Origin: Pseudonocardia sp. SCN 73-27
Lineage (GTDB): Bacteria > Actinomycetota > Actinomycetes > Mycobacteriales > Pseudonocardiaceae
Direction: 5' to 3'
NCBI GenBank assembly: GCA_001725415.1
Contig: MEGH01000031.1
Location: forward strand, 1 to 64,000
Length of the DNA stretch: 64,000 bases
In this document: positions 1 to 9,657 of the stretch, one piece after another
How positions within the stretch are numbered: the stretch's first letter is position 1
Layout: each line of letters starts with the position of its first letter
Program-made: the position numbers and the translations under genes
Notes under the pieces: generated by a model
Databases searched by the model: none
Seen by the model: only the letters and a program-made list of their open reading frames with translations
What the model was told of the DNA's origin: nothing

Positions 1-4
1 ACGG

Positions 5-46
5 TGCTGATGATCCTTCTCGCTCGGAGGAGCGTGATCATCCAGC
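5..46. terminator. Stem-loop, possible terminator of a gene left of the window
   Basis: An imperfect inverted repeat pairs TGCTGATGATC (5-15) with GATCATCCAGCA (36-47 region) around an inner CGCTC/GAGCG pairing. It could end transcription from a gene outside the window. There is no T-run, which is common in high-GC actinobacteria, so the terminator role is inferred from position and folding only. Confidence 0.4.
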
Positions 47-260
47 AAGCCGACTCCGTGGATCCCGGGGCACATCAAGCTCTCCGGACACGCCGGGGCA
101 GTTCAGTGTGAGTCGGCGAGTCTCCGAGGCCGAACCCGTACGTCGACTGCGCCGGCTCGGTTCCTAGACCAGACCTGCGTCATCGACCTGCCGGGCCGAG
201 CCTTGTGGAACGGGTTCGACCTTCGGTACCGCAGACGAAGGCGCACGACCGGCGACACGC
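47..260. other. Non-coding stretch before dps
   Basis: I see no convincing gene between the left-edge stem-loop and the tandem repeat before dps. The open frames here run through the dps region on the wrong strand and resemble no protein. It probably holds the dps promoter, but no clear -10/-35 pair was found. Confidence 0.4.
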
Positions 261-320
261 TGTGTGGTCCACGCACACACCGGGAGGGTCTGTGTGGTCC
301 ACGCACACACCGGGAGGGTC
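261..320 (+). repeat. Exact 30-bp tandem duplication containing the dps ribosome-binding site
   Basis: Positions 261-290 and 291-320 are identical. Each unit holds an inverted repeat (TGTGTG, 7 bp, CACACA) and ends in the purine-rich CGGGAGGG, which serves as a Shine-Dalgarno sequence. Each SD is followed by an in-frame GTG (292 and 322). The duplication is in frame, so translation from 292 would only add ten residues. It may duplicate an operator as well as the RBS. Confidence 0.85.
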
Positions 321-321
321 T

Positions 322-921
322 GTGACCACCTCGAACCGAACCACAGGCAGCTCGCAGCCTTGGTTCCACCAGCACGGCACCGAACTGCAGAGGTTCGGCA
401 CCGTGCGGCTCCTGCCGCTTGGGCTGCCCGCTGACACCCGCCGCTACGCGTGTCAGCGGCTCAACCGTCTGCTGGCCGACTCGCAGATCCTCCACGCGCT
501 GTACAAGAAGCACCACTGGCTGATGCGCGGCGCCACCTTCTACGCGCTGCACCTGATGCTCGACAAGCACGCGGGCGAGCAGCTCGAACTCGTCGACCAG
601 TTGGCCGAGCGCGTGCAGACCCTCGGTGGCGTCGCCGTCGGCGATCCCCGGCACGTCGCCGAACTCACTCGCATCGACCGGGCCCCCGACGGCGTCGAAG
701 CCGTCCCGGCCATGCTCTCCCGCCTCCTGGAAGCGCACGAGACCATCCTGATCGATGCCCGCGACGCAGCGGTCCGCGTCGTCGAGTTCGGCGACGACGG
801 CACGAACGACCTACTGGTCTCCGGCGTCATTCGTACGGGCGAGCTGCAGGCCTGGTTCCTCGCCGAGCATCTGGTCGACACACCGCTCGTCCGCATCGAC
901 AACGACGGCGAGCCGGTATGA
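322..921 (+). CDS. dps: Dps-family DNA-protection ferritin
   Basis: This 199-aa protein belongs to the Dps/ferritin-like family: dodecamers that oxidise and store iron at an inter-subunit ferroxidase centre and protect DNA under oxidative or starvation stress. The signature KHHWLMRG, then LHLMLDKH and DQLAERVQTLGG, supplies the expected His, His, Asp and Glu iron ligands. I chose GTG 322 because CGGGAGGG lies just upstream. An equivalent GTG at 292 has the same RBS through the 30-bp duplication, and an ATG at 205 opens the frame but lacks an RBS. The gene starts a stress-gene block that continues into the chaperone operon. Confidence 0.87.
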   Translation: MTTSNRTTGSSQPWFHQHGTELQRFGTVRLLPLGLPADTRRYACQRLNRLLADSQILHALYKKHHWLMRGATFYALHLMLDKHAGEQLELVDQLAERVQTLGGVAVGDPRHVAELTRIDRAPDGVEAVPAMLSRLLEAHETILIDARDAAVRVVEFGDDGTNDLLVSGVIRTGELQAWFLAEHLVDTPLVRIDNDGEPV

Positions 922-987
922 GATGCGCGGCGGCCCGCCATGATCGCGTCCGGGTCACCGTTTCGGCCCTTGTCGGGGGGAGAGACA

Positions 988-1455
988 GTGACTCCGACAC
1001 GATTTCCGTCGATCTTGATCCCTGAGCTCGCGGGAGCGGCGCCGGCCCTCGCGATTGACACTGGCAAGCCGAAGCTCGCACGGCCCGGACCGGGCAACCT
1101 CGCCGACATGACACCCCACCTCGCGGCGGATCCGATGCTCCTGCCGACACGATCCGCCCCGGCGCGCCCCGCGAACGTCCACCTCGTCCGCCTGCGCGGT
1201 GAGTACGACGCCCTCACCTCACCGGACATGCTCCGAGCGATCCGAGACGGGCTCGCGACGCGGCCGGACGTCGTCGCGGTCGATCTCTCCGGCGTGACGT
1301 TCCTCGGCGTGGCCGGGCTCCGTGTCCTGCTCACGATGCGTGGCGTCGCGGCGGCCGACGGAACGGTGCTCGAGCTCGTCGGCTCGCCGCCGCCTATCGT
1401 CGCGCGGCTGCTCGGCCTGGTGGGATGGTCCGTCCTCCGGAGCGTCCCGGCGTGA
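988..1455 (+). CDS. STAS-domain protein (anti-sigma-factor-antagonist-like)
   Basis: A STAS domain occupies the C-terminal half, from [17 protein letters not shown] to the end; the first ~65 residues are low-complexity and unrecognised. STAS proteins of the SpoIIAA/RsbV type bind anti-sigma kinases and are switched by phosphorylation of a serine in a D-S-S-G loop. Here that loop reads [13 protein letters not shown]: the usual Asp-Ser-Ser is Gly-Val-Ala, so the normal phospho-acceptor is missing. I prefer GTG 988, preceded by GGGGGGAGAG, over ATG 940. Its place among dps and chaperones fits stress signalling, but no partner kinase is present. Confidence 0.7.
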   Translation: MTPTRFPSILIPELAGAAPALAIDTGKPKLARPGPGNLADMTPHLAADPMLLPTRSAPARPANVHLVRLRGEYDALTSPDMLRAIRDGLATRPDVVAVDLSGVTFLGVAGLRVLLTMRGVAAADGTVLELVGSPPPIVARLLGLVGWSVLRSVPA

Positions 1456-1583
1456 CAGCACCCTCGGCCTGCCGGGACGAAGCGACGGATCGAGATTGCC
1501 TCTGTGGGACCGAATCGACGGCGGGCCGCCCGCTGCGACGGTTGCGGGGCTGTCGGACCGCCGACGATTCGGAGACCGCAACC

Positions 1584-2120
1584 ATGTCTGTTCACAGAGC
1601 CCACGCCACCGCCCGCCCCGGCGCCGCCCCAGGCGCGTCAGCGAACGGAACCTCGCCGACGCCGGTCTCGCTCGCGCCCGCCCGCCGCCGGATCGCGACG
1701 TACTCCGACTACGGGAAAGCCGAGCGGGCCGTCGAGAAGCGGGCCGAACGCGGGTTCCCTGTCGAGCGGCTCGCCGTCGTCGGCCGCGGACTGCAGACGG
1801 TCGAGCAGATCACCGGCGCGATGAACCGGTGGTCAGCGGCGTCGCGCGGCGCACTCTCCGGCGCATTGCCCGGTGCGCTGATCGGCTGGATCGTCGGACT
1901 GTCTGCATGGGTCGACCCGCTGATCGCCTCGCTGCTGCTCGCACTGTGTGGCCTGATCATCGGCATGGTCCTCGGCGCCGTGGTAGGCGTGGTCGGCTAC
2001 GGGTTCATGCGCGGCCACCGCGACTTCACCTCGATCGCGCTGACGTCTGCCAGCGAGTTCGACCTCGTCGCCGACGACGCCGTCGCAGACGACGCCGGCA
2101 TTCTCACCGAGGAGGTCTGA
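1584..2120 (+). CDS. General-stress-protein 17M/YflT-like membrane protein
   Basis: The 178-aa product has a proline/alanine-rich start, then the YflT-type segment [37 protein letters not shown], then two glycine-rich hydrophobic segments (about residues 95-140) typical of Gly-zipper membrane insertion. The family is linked to general stress in Firmicutes and Actinobacteria but has no defined biochemical role. ATG 1584 is chosen because GGAG precedes it; the frame is open further upstream without resemblance. The stop lies 2 bp before dnaK, so it may head the chaperone operon. Confidence 0.7.
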   Translation: MSVHRAHATARPGAAPGASANGTSPTPVSLAPARRRIATYSDYGKAERAVEKRAERGFPVERLAVVGRGLQTVEQITGAMNRWSAASRGALSGALPGALIGWIVGLSAWVDPLIASLLLALCGLIIGMVLGAVVGVVGYGFMRGHRDFTSIALTSASEFDLVADDAVADDAGILTEEV

Positions 2121-2122
2121 CC

Positions 2123-4012
2123 ATGGCCAGGGCCGCTGGAATCGACCTCGGCACCACCAACTCCGTGATCGCCGCCTGGGAGGGCGGCGAGGCCGACGTG
2201 GTCCCCAACGCAGAGGGTTCGCGGACGACCCCGTCCGTGGTCGCGTTCACCGACAACGGTGAGCGGCTGGTCGGCCAGCTGGCGCGCCGCCAGTCGATCC
2301 TGAACTCGAAGGGGACGATCGCCTCGGTCAAACGCTTCATCGGCCGCAAGTACGACGAGGTCGAGCAGGAGGCCGGCCAGGTCCCCTACGACGTCGTCCC
2401 CGACGAGAACGGCAACGCGCGGATAAAGATCAGGGGCAAGCTGTACGCCCCCGAGGAGATCAGCGCGATGATCCTGCGGAAGCTGGCCGACGACGCGGGC
2501 CGCCACCTCGGCGAGAAGGTGACCGAGGTGGTCATCACCGTTCCGGCCTACTTCAACGACGCCCAGCGCACCGCGACCCGCGATGCCGGCCGGATCGCCG
2601 GGCTCGAGGTCCTGCGGATCATCAACGAGCCGACCGCGGCTGCGCTCGCCTACGGGATGGACAAGAAGCAGCACGAGACGGTGCTCGTCTTCGACCTCGG
2701 CGGCGGCACCTTCGACGTGAGCATCCTCGACGTCGGCGACGGCGTGGTCGAGGTGCGCGCCACTGCCGGGGACACGCACCTGGGCGGGGACGACTTCGAT
2801 CGCCGGATCGTCGACCACCTCGCCGACGACTTCGTCAAGGAGACCGGGATCGACCTGCGGTCGGACTCGCAGGCGCTGCAGCGGCTCTTCGAGGCCGCGG
2901 AGAAGGCCAAGATCGAGCTCAGCTCCGTCACCCAGACCCAGGTGAACCTGCCGTTCGTCACCGCGGACAGCACGGGCCCGAAGCACCTCACGGCCACGCT
3001 GCGACGCTCGACGTTCGAGAAGATCATCGGCGACCTGGTCGAACGGACGACCGACCCGGTTCGCCATGCGATGGCCGACGCCAAGGTCACCGCGGACGAC
3101 ATCGACGAGGTCATCCTGGTCGGCGGCTCCACCCGAGTACCGGCGGTGCAGTACCTGGTGCGTCGCCTCACCGGCGGGCGTGACCCGAACATGACGGTCA
3201 ACCCCGACGAGGTGGTCGCCGTCGGTGCCGGGATCCAGGCAGGCGTGCTCAAGGGCGACGTCTCCGACGTGCTGCTGCTCGACGTCACACCGCTCTCCCT
3301 CGGTGTCGAGACCCAGGGAGGCGTGATGACGAGGATCGTGGAACGCAACACCACGATCCCGGTGCGCCGCAGCGAGACGTTCTCGACCGCAGCGGACAAC
3401 CAGCCCGCCGTGGACGTGGTGGTCCTGCAGGGCGAGCGGGAGCGCGCCGCCGACAACCGCGTGCTGGGCCGGTTCCAGCTCACCGACATCCGGCCGGGCC
3501 GACGCGGAGAACCGCAGATCGAGGTCACGTTCGACATCGACGCGAACGGCATCCTCAACGTCACTGCCAAGGACCGCGACACGGGCAAGGAGCAGGGGAT
3601 CACGATATCCGAGAGCTCCAACCTCGACACCGCGGAGGTGGAGCGCATGGTCGCGGAGGCCGAGCAGAACCGGGCCGCCGACCAGGAGCTACGCCGTGCG
3701 GTCGACGCCCGCAACGAGCTCGACTCGGTGGCCCACCAGGTGCAGCTGCGACTCGACGAGCTCGGGGACGCTGCGCCCGCCCACGAGCGGGCCCGCGCCG
3801 AGCTGCTGATCGGCGACGCCCGGCAGGCGGTGTCGGACGAGGCACCGATCGCCCGGGTCCGCGAGCTCACGACCGAGCTCCGAGGCGTGCTCAGCGGGCT
3901 GGTGGCCGCCCGGTCCGATGCCGGGGGTGGACCGGACGGCCAACCCGGTGGCGCAGCGGCAGCTGCCGACGCCGACGACGACGTGATCGACGCCGAGTTC
4001 GACCGGAGCTGA
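2123..4012 (+). CDS. dnaK: Hsp70 chaperone DnaK
   Basis: The 629-aa protein is a full-length Hsp70. The ATPase domain opens with [19 protein letters not shown], has the phosphate loop [13 protein letters not shown] and the motif [11 protein letters not shown]. The beta-sandwich substrate domain follows ([17 protein letters not shown]), then the helical lid. The tail ends in [11 protein letters not shown], the acidic actinobacterial form. DnaK binds unfolded chains in the cytoplasm and works with GrpE, a J-protein and ClpB, all encoded directly downstream. ATG 2123 is preceded by GAGGAGG. Co-location with a CbpA-type rather than a zinc-finger DnaJ suggests this may be a second, specialised dnaK; the rest of the genome cannot be seen. 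Confidence 0.97.
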   Translation: MARAAGIDLGTTNSVIAAWEGGEADVVPNAEGSRTTPSVVAFTDNGERLVGQLARRQSILNSKGTIASVKRFIGRKYDEVEQEAGQVPYDVVPDENGNARIKIRGKLYAPEEISAMILRKLADDAGRHLGEKVTEVVITVPAYFNDAQRTATRDAGRIAGLEVLRIINEPTAAALAYGMDKKQHETVLVFDLGGGTFDVSILDVGDGVVEVRATAGDTHLGGDDFDRRIVDHLADDFVKETGIDLRSDSQALQRLFEAAEKAKIELSSVTQTQVNLPFVTADSTGPKHLTATLRRSTFEKIIGDLVERTTDPVRHAMADAKVTADDIDEVILVGGSTRVPAVQYLVRRLTGGRDPNMTVNPDEVVAVGAGIQAGVLKGDVSDVLLLDVTPLSLGVETQGGVMTRIVERNTTIPVRRSETFSTAADNQPAVDVVVLQGERERAADNRVLGRFQLTDIRPGRRGEPQIEVTFDIDANGILNVTAKDRDTGKEQGITISESSNLDTAEVERMVAEAEQNRAADQELRRAVDARNELDSVAHQVQLRLDELGDAAPAHERARAELLIGDARQAVSDEAPIARVRELTTELRGVLSGLVAARSDAGGGPDGQPGGAAAAADADDDVIDAEFDRS

Positions 4013-4028
4013 GAGGCGAGTCCTCGAC

Positions 4029-4577
4029 ATGAGCGAAACCCAGCCTGACCAGCACGCCGGGGAGCCGGACCTTGCCGTCACCGAGGCCGACGCCGCGGCG
4101 GCGTGCCGGCCGGCCGACTCGACCAACGGCGCGCGTGCGCCGGAGCCCGTCGACTACGAGGACCGCTGGCGGCGCGCCCTCGCCGACCTCGACAACGCCC
4201 GCAAGCGGCACGCCCGCGACCTCGTCAGAGATCGGGCTCAGGAACGAGCCCGGGTGGCGGCGGCGTTCCTGCCGGTGCTCGACACGATCGACCTCGCGCT
4301 GCAGCACGCCGGCGCGAACCCCGACGCGATCGTCGCGGGCGTCCACGCCGTCCGGGACCAGGCACTGGCGATCCTGGCCGGGCTCGGGTACCCGCGCCAG
4401 GACGACACCGGCGTCCCGTTCGACCCCACGCGGCACGAGGTGATCGGCGTCGTCGGCCCCGAGGATGCGGGGCTGCCGTCCGGGTCGGTCGCGGACGTGG
4501 TCCGGCCCGGCTACGGCGAACCCGACCGGCAGCTGCGACCCGCGTCCGTGACTGTCACCCGTTCCACGGAGAGCTAG
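4029..4577 (+). CDS. grpE: Nucleotide exchange factor GrpE
   Basis: This 182-aa GrpE-family protein releases ADP from DnaK. Recognisable parts are the coiled-coil entry [22 protein letters not shown], the core [18 protein letters not shown], and the beta domain with [15 protein letters not shown] and [20 protein letters not shown]. Family members usually have GY and LRPA at these places. The N-terminal ~40 residues are acidic and variable. It lies 16 bp after dnaK and 3 bp before the J-protein gene, in one operon. Confidence 0.93.
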   Translation: MSETQPDQHAGEPDLAVTEADAAAACRPADSTNGARAPEPVDYEDRWRRALADLDNARKRHARDLVRDRAQERARVAAAFLPVLDTIDLALQHAGANPDAIVAGVHAVRDQALAILAGLGYPRQDDTGVPFDPTRHEVIGVVGPEDAGLPSGSVADVVRPGYGEPDRQLRPASVTVTRSTES

Positions 4578-4580
4578 CCG

Positions 4581-5543
4581 ATGGCCCGCGACTACTACGA
4601 GGTGCTCGGGATTCCCCGGGACGCCGGCGCCGACGAGCTGCAGGCCGCCTACCGGCGCCTCGCCAGGGCGAACCATCCCGACGTCAACCGCGACCCCGCA
4701 GCCGAGGAGCGCTTCAAGGAAGTCAATGAGGCCTACCACGTGCTGTCAGACCCCGAGCAGCGGCGCCGCTACGACCGGTTCGGTGCCGACTTCCGCAAGG
4801 TGCCCGACGACTGGGAGCAGCGCGTCGGCGCCGGTACCCGACGCGGCGGCTCCGGGTTCTCCGATTCCGGGTTCTCCGGTGCCGGCTACTCGGACTTCGA
4901 CGACGGTGGGGTCGAGATCGACCTCGACGACCTCTTCGGCGGGATCTTCGGCCGCGGGCGGGGCCGCGGCGCTGGGCGGCCGGTCGGCGGAGCGGACCAG
5001 GAGGCCGAGCTGTGGCTCACCGTCGAGGAGGCGCACCGGGGTGGGCCGCGGGAGGTGACCTTGCAGGGCACGACGGAGCCGCGCCGGTACACCGTCGACA
5101 TTCCCCCCGGGGTCGTCGACGGGCAGCGGATCCGGCTGGCCGGAGAGGGCGGGCGCGGAGCCGGCGGCGGCCAGGCCGGCGATCTGCACCTCGTCGTCCG
5201 GATCCACCCGCACGACCGGTACCGCCTGTCCGGCCGCGACATCGTCGTTCGGCTCCCGCTCAGCCCGTGGGAAGCAGCGCTGGGCACCACGGTCCCCCTC
5301 ACCACGCCGGGCGGCGAGCCGAAGGTGACCGTGCCGCCGGGGTCCTCGACCGGACGGCGGCTGCGGCTGCGCGGCGAGGGGATGCCCAACCCGCGCGGCC
5401 GGGCGGGCGACCTGTACGCCGAGATCGCGGTGCTGGTCCCGCCGCGGTTGACCGCGCGCGAGCGCGAGCTGTTCACCGAGCTGGCCGACGTATCGACATT
5501 CGACCCCCGGCGCGACGAACGACGGAAGGCGGGCACGTCATGA
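4581..5543 (+). CDS. cbpA: CbpA-type J-domain co-chaperone
   Basis: The 320-aa protein begins with a J domain (DYYEVLGIPRDAGADELQAAYRRLA, HPD motif in ANHPDVN), which stimulates DnaK ATPase. A Gly/Phe/Ser-rich linker with near-repeats of GFSDSGFSGAG follows, then two C-terminal beta domains (VDIPPGVVDGQRIRLAGEG; VTVPPGSSTGRRLRLRGEGMPNP). The four CxxCxGxG zinc modules of classical DnaJ are absent, making it a CbpA/class II type. Its stop overlaps the start of a CbpM-like gene, the same pairing as E. coli cbpAM, which supports the assignment. Confidence 0.92.
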   Translation: MARDYYEVLGIPRDAGADELQAAYRRLARANHPDVNRDPAAEERFKEVNEAYHVLSDPEQRRRYDRFGADFRKVPDDWEQRVGAGTRRGGSGFSDSGFSGAGYSDFDDGGVEIDLDDLFGGIFGRGRGRGAGRPVGGADQEAELWLTVEEAHRGGPREVTLQGTTEPRRYTVDIPPGVVDGQRIRLAGEGGRGAGGGQAGDLHLVVRIHPHDRYRLSGRDIVVRLPLSPWEAALGTTVPLTTPGGEPKVTVPPGSSTGRRLRLRGEGMPNPRGRAGDLYAEIAVLVPPRLTARERELFTELADVSTFDPRRDERRKAGTS

Positions 5544-5884
5544 CGACCCATTACCTGCCGGTGCTGGCGAGCCACCGGATGAGCCTGGGCGAGCTCGCCG
5601 AGCACAGCGGCACGCACCCCGCGCAGCTGCGCCGCCTCGTCGCGCTCGGGCTCCTCCAGGCGAACCACGGAACCGACGGCGCGCTGCGGTTCGCCGCAGG
5701 TCAACTCGCCGCGCTGGACCGCATCGAGCGGCTGCGCACCGGGCTGTCGATCAACTACGCCGCGCTCGGCCTCATCGTCGAGCTGCTCGACCGGATCAGG
5801 GAACTGGAATCCGCGCTGCGCACGGAACGCGCCGCGCACGACGCGACCCGGGGGTGGACGTCCCGATGGACCTCAGCCGACTGA
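5540..5884 (+). CDS. cbpM: CbpM/MerR-like modulator of the J-protein
   Basis: The 114-aa protein has a MerR-type winged-helix start (MSLGELAEHSGTHPAQLRRLVALGLLQ) and a helical tail with GLSINYAALGLIVELLDRIRELES. This matches CbpM, which binds the J domain of CbpA and dampens it; HspR-type heat-shock repressors share the fold. The ATGA overlap with cbpA favours the modulator role, but a repressor role cannot be excluded. The 3' end overlaps the start of clpB by 19 bp, implying translational coupling. Confidence 0.8.
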   Translation: MTTHYLPVLASHRMSLGELAEHSGTHPAQLRRLVALGLLQANHGTDGALRFAAGQLAALDRIERLRTGLSINYAALGLIVELLDRIRELESALRTERAAHDATRGWTSRWTSAD

Positions 5885-8496
5885 CCCAGAAGTCCCAACA
5901 GGCGCTGTCCGCCGCGCAGGACAGCGCGACGCGCGCCGGCCACGTCGAGGTCGACACGCTGCATCTGCTGCTCGCCCTGCTCCAGCAGCCCGACGGGCTG
6001 GTGCCCCGCCTGCTCGCGGCGATGGGCCGGGACGTGGACGGCCTGATTGCCGACGCAGAGTCCGAGCTGCGGCGTGTCCCGCGGTCGACCAGGGCAGGCG
6101 TCCAACCCGGCCAGGTGGCGATCTCGCCGCGCCTCGCCGAGGCACTGAGCGCAGCCGAGCGCGCCGCCTCGCGGCTCTCCGACTCCTACGTCTCCGTCGA
6201 GCACCTGCTCGTGGTGATGATCGACGAGGGGCAGCGCAGCCCGGCCGGTCGGGTGCTGGCCCGCCACGGGATCAGCAGGGACGGCTTCCTGGCCGAACTC
6301 GCCAAGGTGCGCGGCAACCAACGAGTCAACTCCGCGACGCCGGAGGGCACCTACGAGGCGTTGGCCAAGTACGGGCAGGACCTCGTCGCCGCCGCTCGGG
6401 CGGGACGGATGGACCCGGTGATCGGGCGCGACGGCGAGATCCGCAGGGTGATCCAGATCCTGTCGCGGAAGTCGAAGAACAACCCGGTGCTGATCGGTGA
6501 CCCCGGCGTCGGGAAGACCGCGATCGTCGAAGGGCTCGCCCAGCGGATCGCCCAGGGCGACGTGCCGGAGGGCCTGCGTGACCGGACGGTGTTCGGGCTG
6601 GACATGGGGCTGCTGGTGGCCGGCGCGAAGTACCGCGGCGAGTTCGAGGAGCGACTGCAGGCCGTACTGGCCGAGGTGAAGGCCGCCGAAGGGCGGGTCC
6701 TGCTGTTCGTCGACGAGCTGCACAACGTGGTGGGCGCCGGCGCGGCCGAGGGCGCCATGGACGCGGGCAACATGCTCAAGCCCATGCTCGCGCGCGGCGA
6801 GCTGCACATGATCGGTGCGACGACGCTGGACGAGTACCGCACCCGCGTCGAGTCCGACGCCGCGCTGGAGCGCCGGTTCCAGCCGGTGCTCGTCGACGAG
6901 CCCAGCGTCGAGGACACGGTGTCGATCCTGCGCGGGTTGCGCGAGCGGTTCGAGGTGTTCCACGGCGTCCGGATCCAGGATGCGGCGCTCATCGCCGCCG
7001 CGACGCTGTCGCACCGCTACCTGAGCGACCGGTTCCTGCCCGACAAGGCGATCGACCTCGTCGACGAGGCATGCGCGCGGCTGCGTACGGAGATCGACTC
7101 GATGCCCGCGGAGCTCGACGAGATCACCCGCCGGGTGCTGCGCCTGGAGATCGAGGAGACCGGGCTGGCCAAGGAGGACGACGCCGCGAGCTCGCCGCGA
7201 CTCGATCAGCTACGGGCCGAGCTGGCCGACCTGCGCGCCGAGGCCGATGCGATGCGCGCCCAGTGGGAGGCCGAGCGCCACGCCATCCGTCGGGTCCAGG
7301 AACTGCGCGCGGAGCTGGAGCAGGTGCGCCACGAGGTCGAGGAAGCAGAACGCGAGTACGACCTCGATCGGGCCGCCGAGCTGCGCTACGGCAGGCTCGC
7401 CGAGCTGGAACGCCGCCTCGTGTCCGAGCAGGCACGGCTCGCCGACAAGCAGGGCGGGCAACGGATGCTGCGGGAGGTCGTGACCACCGAGGAGATCGCG
7501 GAGATCGTCTCGCTGTGGACCGGGGTCCCGGTCGCGCGGCTCACGGAGGGTGAGCGGGAGAAGCTGCTGCGCCTCGACGAGGTGCTGCACGAGCGGGTCG
7601 TCGGGCAGGACGAGGCCGTCCAGGCGGTGGCCGACGCCCTCATCAGGGCTCGGTCCGGCATCAAGGACCCGCGCCGGCCCACCGGTTCGTTCCTCTTCCT
7701 CGGCCCGACCGGCGTCGGGAAGACCGAACTGGCCAAGACGCTCGCCGAGGCGCTGTTCGACTCCGAGGACAACATCGTCCGCATCGACATGAGCGAGTAC
7801 CAGGAGCGGCACACGGTGTCGCGGCTGGTCGGGGCACCGCCCGGGTACGTCGGCTACGACGAGGGCGGCCAGCTCACCGAGGCGGTCCGGCGCAGGCCAT
7901 ACGCGGCGGTGCTGTTCGACGAGATCGAGAAGGCCCACCCCGACGTCTTCAACACGCTGCTGCAGGTGCTCGACGACGGCAGGCTGACCGACGCGCAGGG
8001 CCGCACCGTCAACTTCCGCAACACCGTGCTCATCATGACGTCGAACATCGGGTCGCCCTACCTGCTCGACGGCGTCACCCCCGACGGGCAGCTCAAGCCC
8101 GACGCCCGGGAGCTCGTCATGGCCGAGCTGCGGGCCCACTTCCGGCCGGAGTTCCTCAACCGGGTCGACGACACGGTTCTGTTCACCCCGCTGACGGCCG
8201 TCGAGATCGAGCGCATCGCCGAGCTGATGATCGACGACGTGCGCCAGCGGCTGGCCGCGCGCACCCTGACGCTCGAGGTCACGCCCGCGGCCAGGCAACA
8301 CATCGCGCGCGCCGGCTACGACCCCGTCTACGGCGCCCGCCCGCTGCGTCGCTACATCGCCCACGAGGTCGAGACCAGGATCGCCAGGACGCTGCTGCGC
8401 GACGCCGTTCCCGACGGGGCGACGGTCCACGTCGACGTCGGGGCCTCCGACGAGCTCGTCGTCACGACCTCCGCACCGATCGGGGCGAGCGCATGA
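5866..8496 (+). CDS. clpB: Disaggregase ClpB (Hsp100)
   Basis: This 876-aa AAA+ protein resolves aggregates with DnaK. It has an N domain, NBD1 with Walker [10 protein letters not shown] near residue 211 and Walker [10 protein letters not shown], a middle coiled coil rich in Glu/Arg (about 400-525), and NBD2 with [16 protein letters not shown] near residue 612 plus [16 protein letters not shown]. Both arginine-finger regions ([18 protein letters not shown]) are present. I chose ATG 5866, which has GGGGGTGG upstream; GTG 5854 is an in-frame alternative. The stop overlaps the next start (ATGA). Confidence 0.97.
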   Translation: MDLSRLTQKSQQALSAAQDSATRAGHVEVDTLHLLLALLQQPDGLVPRLLAAMGRDVDGLIADAESELRRVPRSTRAGVQPGQVAISPRLAEALSAAERAASRLSDSYVSVEHLLVVMIDEGQRSPAGRVLARHGISRDGFLAELAKVRGNQRVNSATPEGTYEALAKYGQDLVAAARAGRMDPVIGRDGEIRRVIQILSRKSKNNPVLIGDPGVGKTAIVEGLAQRIAQGDVPEGLRDRTVFGLDMGLLVAGAKYRGEFEERLQAVLAEVKAAEGRVLLFVDELHNVVGAGAAEGAMDAGNMLKPMLARGELHMIGATTLDEYRTRVESDAALERRFQPVLVDEPSVEDTVSILRGLRERFEVFHGVRIQDAALIAAATLSHRYLSDRFLPDKAIDLVDEACARLRTEIDSMPAELDEITRRVLRLEIEETGLAKEDDAASSPRLDQLRAELADLRAEADAMRAQWEAERHAIRRVQELRAELEQVRHEVEEAEREYDLDRAAELRYGRLAELERRLVSEQARLADKQGGQRMLREVVTTEEIAEIVSLWTGVPVARLTEGEREKLLRLDEVLHERVVGQDEAVQAVADALIRARSGIKDPRRPTGSFLFLGPTGVGKTELAKTLAEALFDSEDNIVRIDMSEYQERHTVSRLVGAPPGYVGYDEGGQLTEAVRRRPYAAVLFDEIEKAHPDVFNTLLQVLDDGRLTDAQGRTVNFRNTVLIMTSNIGSPYLLDGVTPDGQLKPDARELVMAELRAHFRPEFLNRVDDTVLFTPLTAVEIERIAELMIDDVRQRLAARTLTLEVTPAARQHIARAGYDPVYGARPLRRYIAHEVETRIARTLLRDAVPDGATVHVDVGASDELVVTTSAPIGASA

Positions 8497-8975
8497 CCGC
8501 GACCGCGACCGCACGTCGGATCGTCACCTGCCCGAACTGCGGCAAGCGCAACCGCCTGCCGGCCGCGGCCCCACGAGACGGGGACACCGTCCCCCGATGC
8601 GGCAACTGCCACCACCCGCTGCCGTGGATCACCGACGCGGACGACGGCGACTTCGCCGCCGTCGTCGAGCAGGCGTCGATCCCGGTGCTGGTGGACATCT
8701 GGGCGACCTGGTGCGGGCCGTGCCGCATGGTCAGCCCAGTCTTGGAGCAGTTGGCTACCGAGCGGGCGGGCGAGCTCAAGCTCGTCAAGGTCGACGTCGA
8801 CGCAGCGCCCGCGACCGCGGAGCGCTTCGAGGTCCGTGCCGTGCCGACGCTCCTGCTGATGCGCGGCGGACAGGTCGTCGCCCGCCAGGCGGGCGCCGCA
8901 CCGCTCCCGGCGTTGCAGCGCTGGCTGGACGACGGCCTCGTCACTTCGAATACACCGACCGAGGAGTCGACATGA
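8493..8975 (+). CDS. trxC: Thioredoxin 2 with N-terminal zinc ribbon
   Basis: The 160-aa protein combines a zinc-binding head (Cys13, Cys16, Cys36, Cys39 in CPNC and CGNC pairs) with a thioredoxin domain carrying the redox motif WCGPC at 73-77 and the cis-Pro loop VRAVPTLLLM. This is the Trx2/TrxC form, a disulfide reductase induced by oxidative stress whose zinc site is itself redox sensitive. It overlaps clpB and the following gene by 4 bp each, so it should be made together with the chaperones. Confidence 0.93.
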   Translation: MTATATARRIVTCPNCGKRNRLPAAAPRDGDTVPRCGNCHHPLPWITDADDGDFAAVVEQASIPVLVDIWATWCGPCRMVSPVLEQLATERAGELKLVKVDVDAAPATAERFEVRAVPTLLLMRGGQVVARQAGAAPLPALQRWLDDGLVTSNTPTEEST

Positions 8976-9385
8976 ACCTGACGGACCGCGCATGGCAGCT
9001 GCCGCTACGACTGGTGGCCGGCAGCTACGTCCTGGACTCGGGCCTGCGCAAGCGGAGTCCCGACGAGGAGACGGCGAAGCAGGTGCACGGCTTCGCCACC
9101 GGCACCTACCCGTTCCTGGCCCGATTCGACGCCGTGACCTTCACCAAGGCACTGGCCGTCTCGGAGATCCTGATCGGGTCGGCGTTGGTCGTCCCGTTCG
9201 TGCCGGCGAGTCTGGCCGGGATCGGGCTGCTCGGCTTCAGCGGCGGCTTGCTCGGGCTCTACGCGCGGACGCCCGGGATGCGCCGACCCGGGTCCCCGTT
9301 CCCGACCCAGGACGGCGTCGGACTGGCCAAGGACGCGTGGCTGGCCGCGATCGGCGCCGCGCTCGTGCTGGGCGACCGGCGATGA
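8972..9385 (+). CDS. Small DoxX-like membrane protein
   Basis: The 137-aa protein has about four hydrophobic segments: around residues 5-22, 58-82 (TKALAVSEILIGSALVVPFV), 80-95 (GIGLLGFSGGLLGLY) and the C-terminal WLAAIGAALVLGD. Size and layout fit DoxX/DoxD-type membrane proteins, some of which work with redox partners. The family match is by general pattern, without diagnostic residues. ATG 8972 overlaps the trxC stop; GAGGAG lies upstream. A link to thiol redox at the membrane is inferred from neighbours. Confidence 0.6.
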   Translation: MNLTDRAWQLPLRLVAGSYVLDSGLRKRSPDEETAKQVHGFATGTYPFLARFDAVTFTKALAVSEILIGSALVVPFVPASLAGIGLLGFSGGLLGLYARTPGMRRPGSPFPTQDGVGLAKDAWLAAIGAALVLGDRR

Positions 9386-9657
9386 CCGCCCCCCGCGGGC
9401 TGGTGGCCGACCCGCACGCCGGGTGGATCCGACCGGACGTGCGCCCGCGCTCGGCCGGGTGCGCGGCGTGTCTCCGGCTGGGGACGCCGTGGGTGCACCT
9501 GCGGATGTGCCTGACCTGTGGGGAGGTCGGCTGCTGCGACTCGTCGCCGATGCGCCATGCCCGCGCGCACGCGGGCACGATCGGCCACCCGATCGTCCGC
9601 TCGCTGGAGCCGGGTGAGAACTGGCGCTGGTGCTACGTCGACGAGGCGTTCGCATGA
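9382..9657 (+). CDS. UBP-type zinc-finger protein
   Basis: The 91-aa protein is almost entirely a ZnF_UBP domain: Cys27/Cys30, Cys43/Cys46, Cys51/52 and His59, His63, His69, with the characteristic HLRMCLTCGEVGCCDSSPMRHARAH order. In eukaryotes this fold binds the free C-terminus of ubiquitin. Stand-alone bacterial copies are known in actinobacteria but their ligand is not established. It is sandwiched by 4-bp overlaps between the DoxX-like and reductase-like genes, so it belongs to this chaperone-redox operon. Confidence 0.85.
   Translation: MTAPRGLVADPHAGWIRPDVRPRSAGCAACLRLGTPWVHLRMCLTCGEVGCCDSSPMRHARAHAGTIGHPIVRSLEPGENWRWCYVDEAFA

Noticed and set aside
1322-2122. 267-codon upstream extension of the dnaK frame
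   Set aside because: Hsp70 homology starts at ATG 2123 with an RBS; the extension overlaps the STAS and YflT-like genes and is Arg-rich noise.
2001-2122. HAIR (HspR) or CIRCE operator before dnaK
   Set aside because: No CTTGAGT/ACTCAAG or TTAGCACTC/GAGTGCTAA pair was found in front of dnaK or dps.
5012-5539. Upstream extension of the cbpM frame
   Set aside because: It overlaps cbpA in another frame and is low complexity; the MerR-like fold begins at ATG 5540, which overlaps the cbpA stop.
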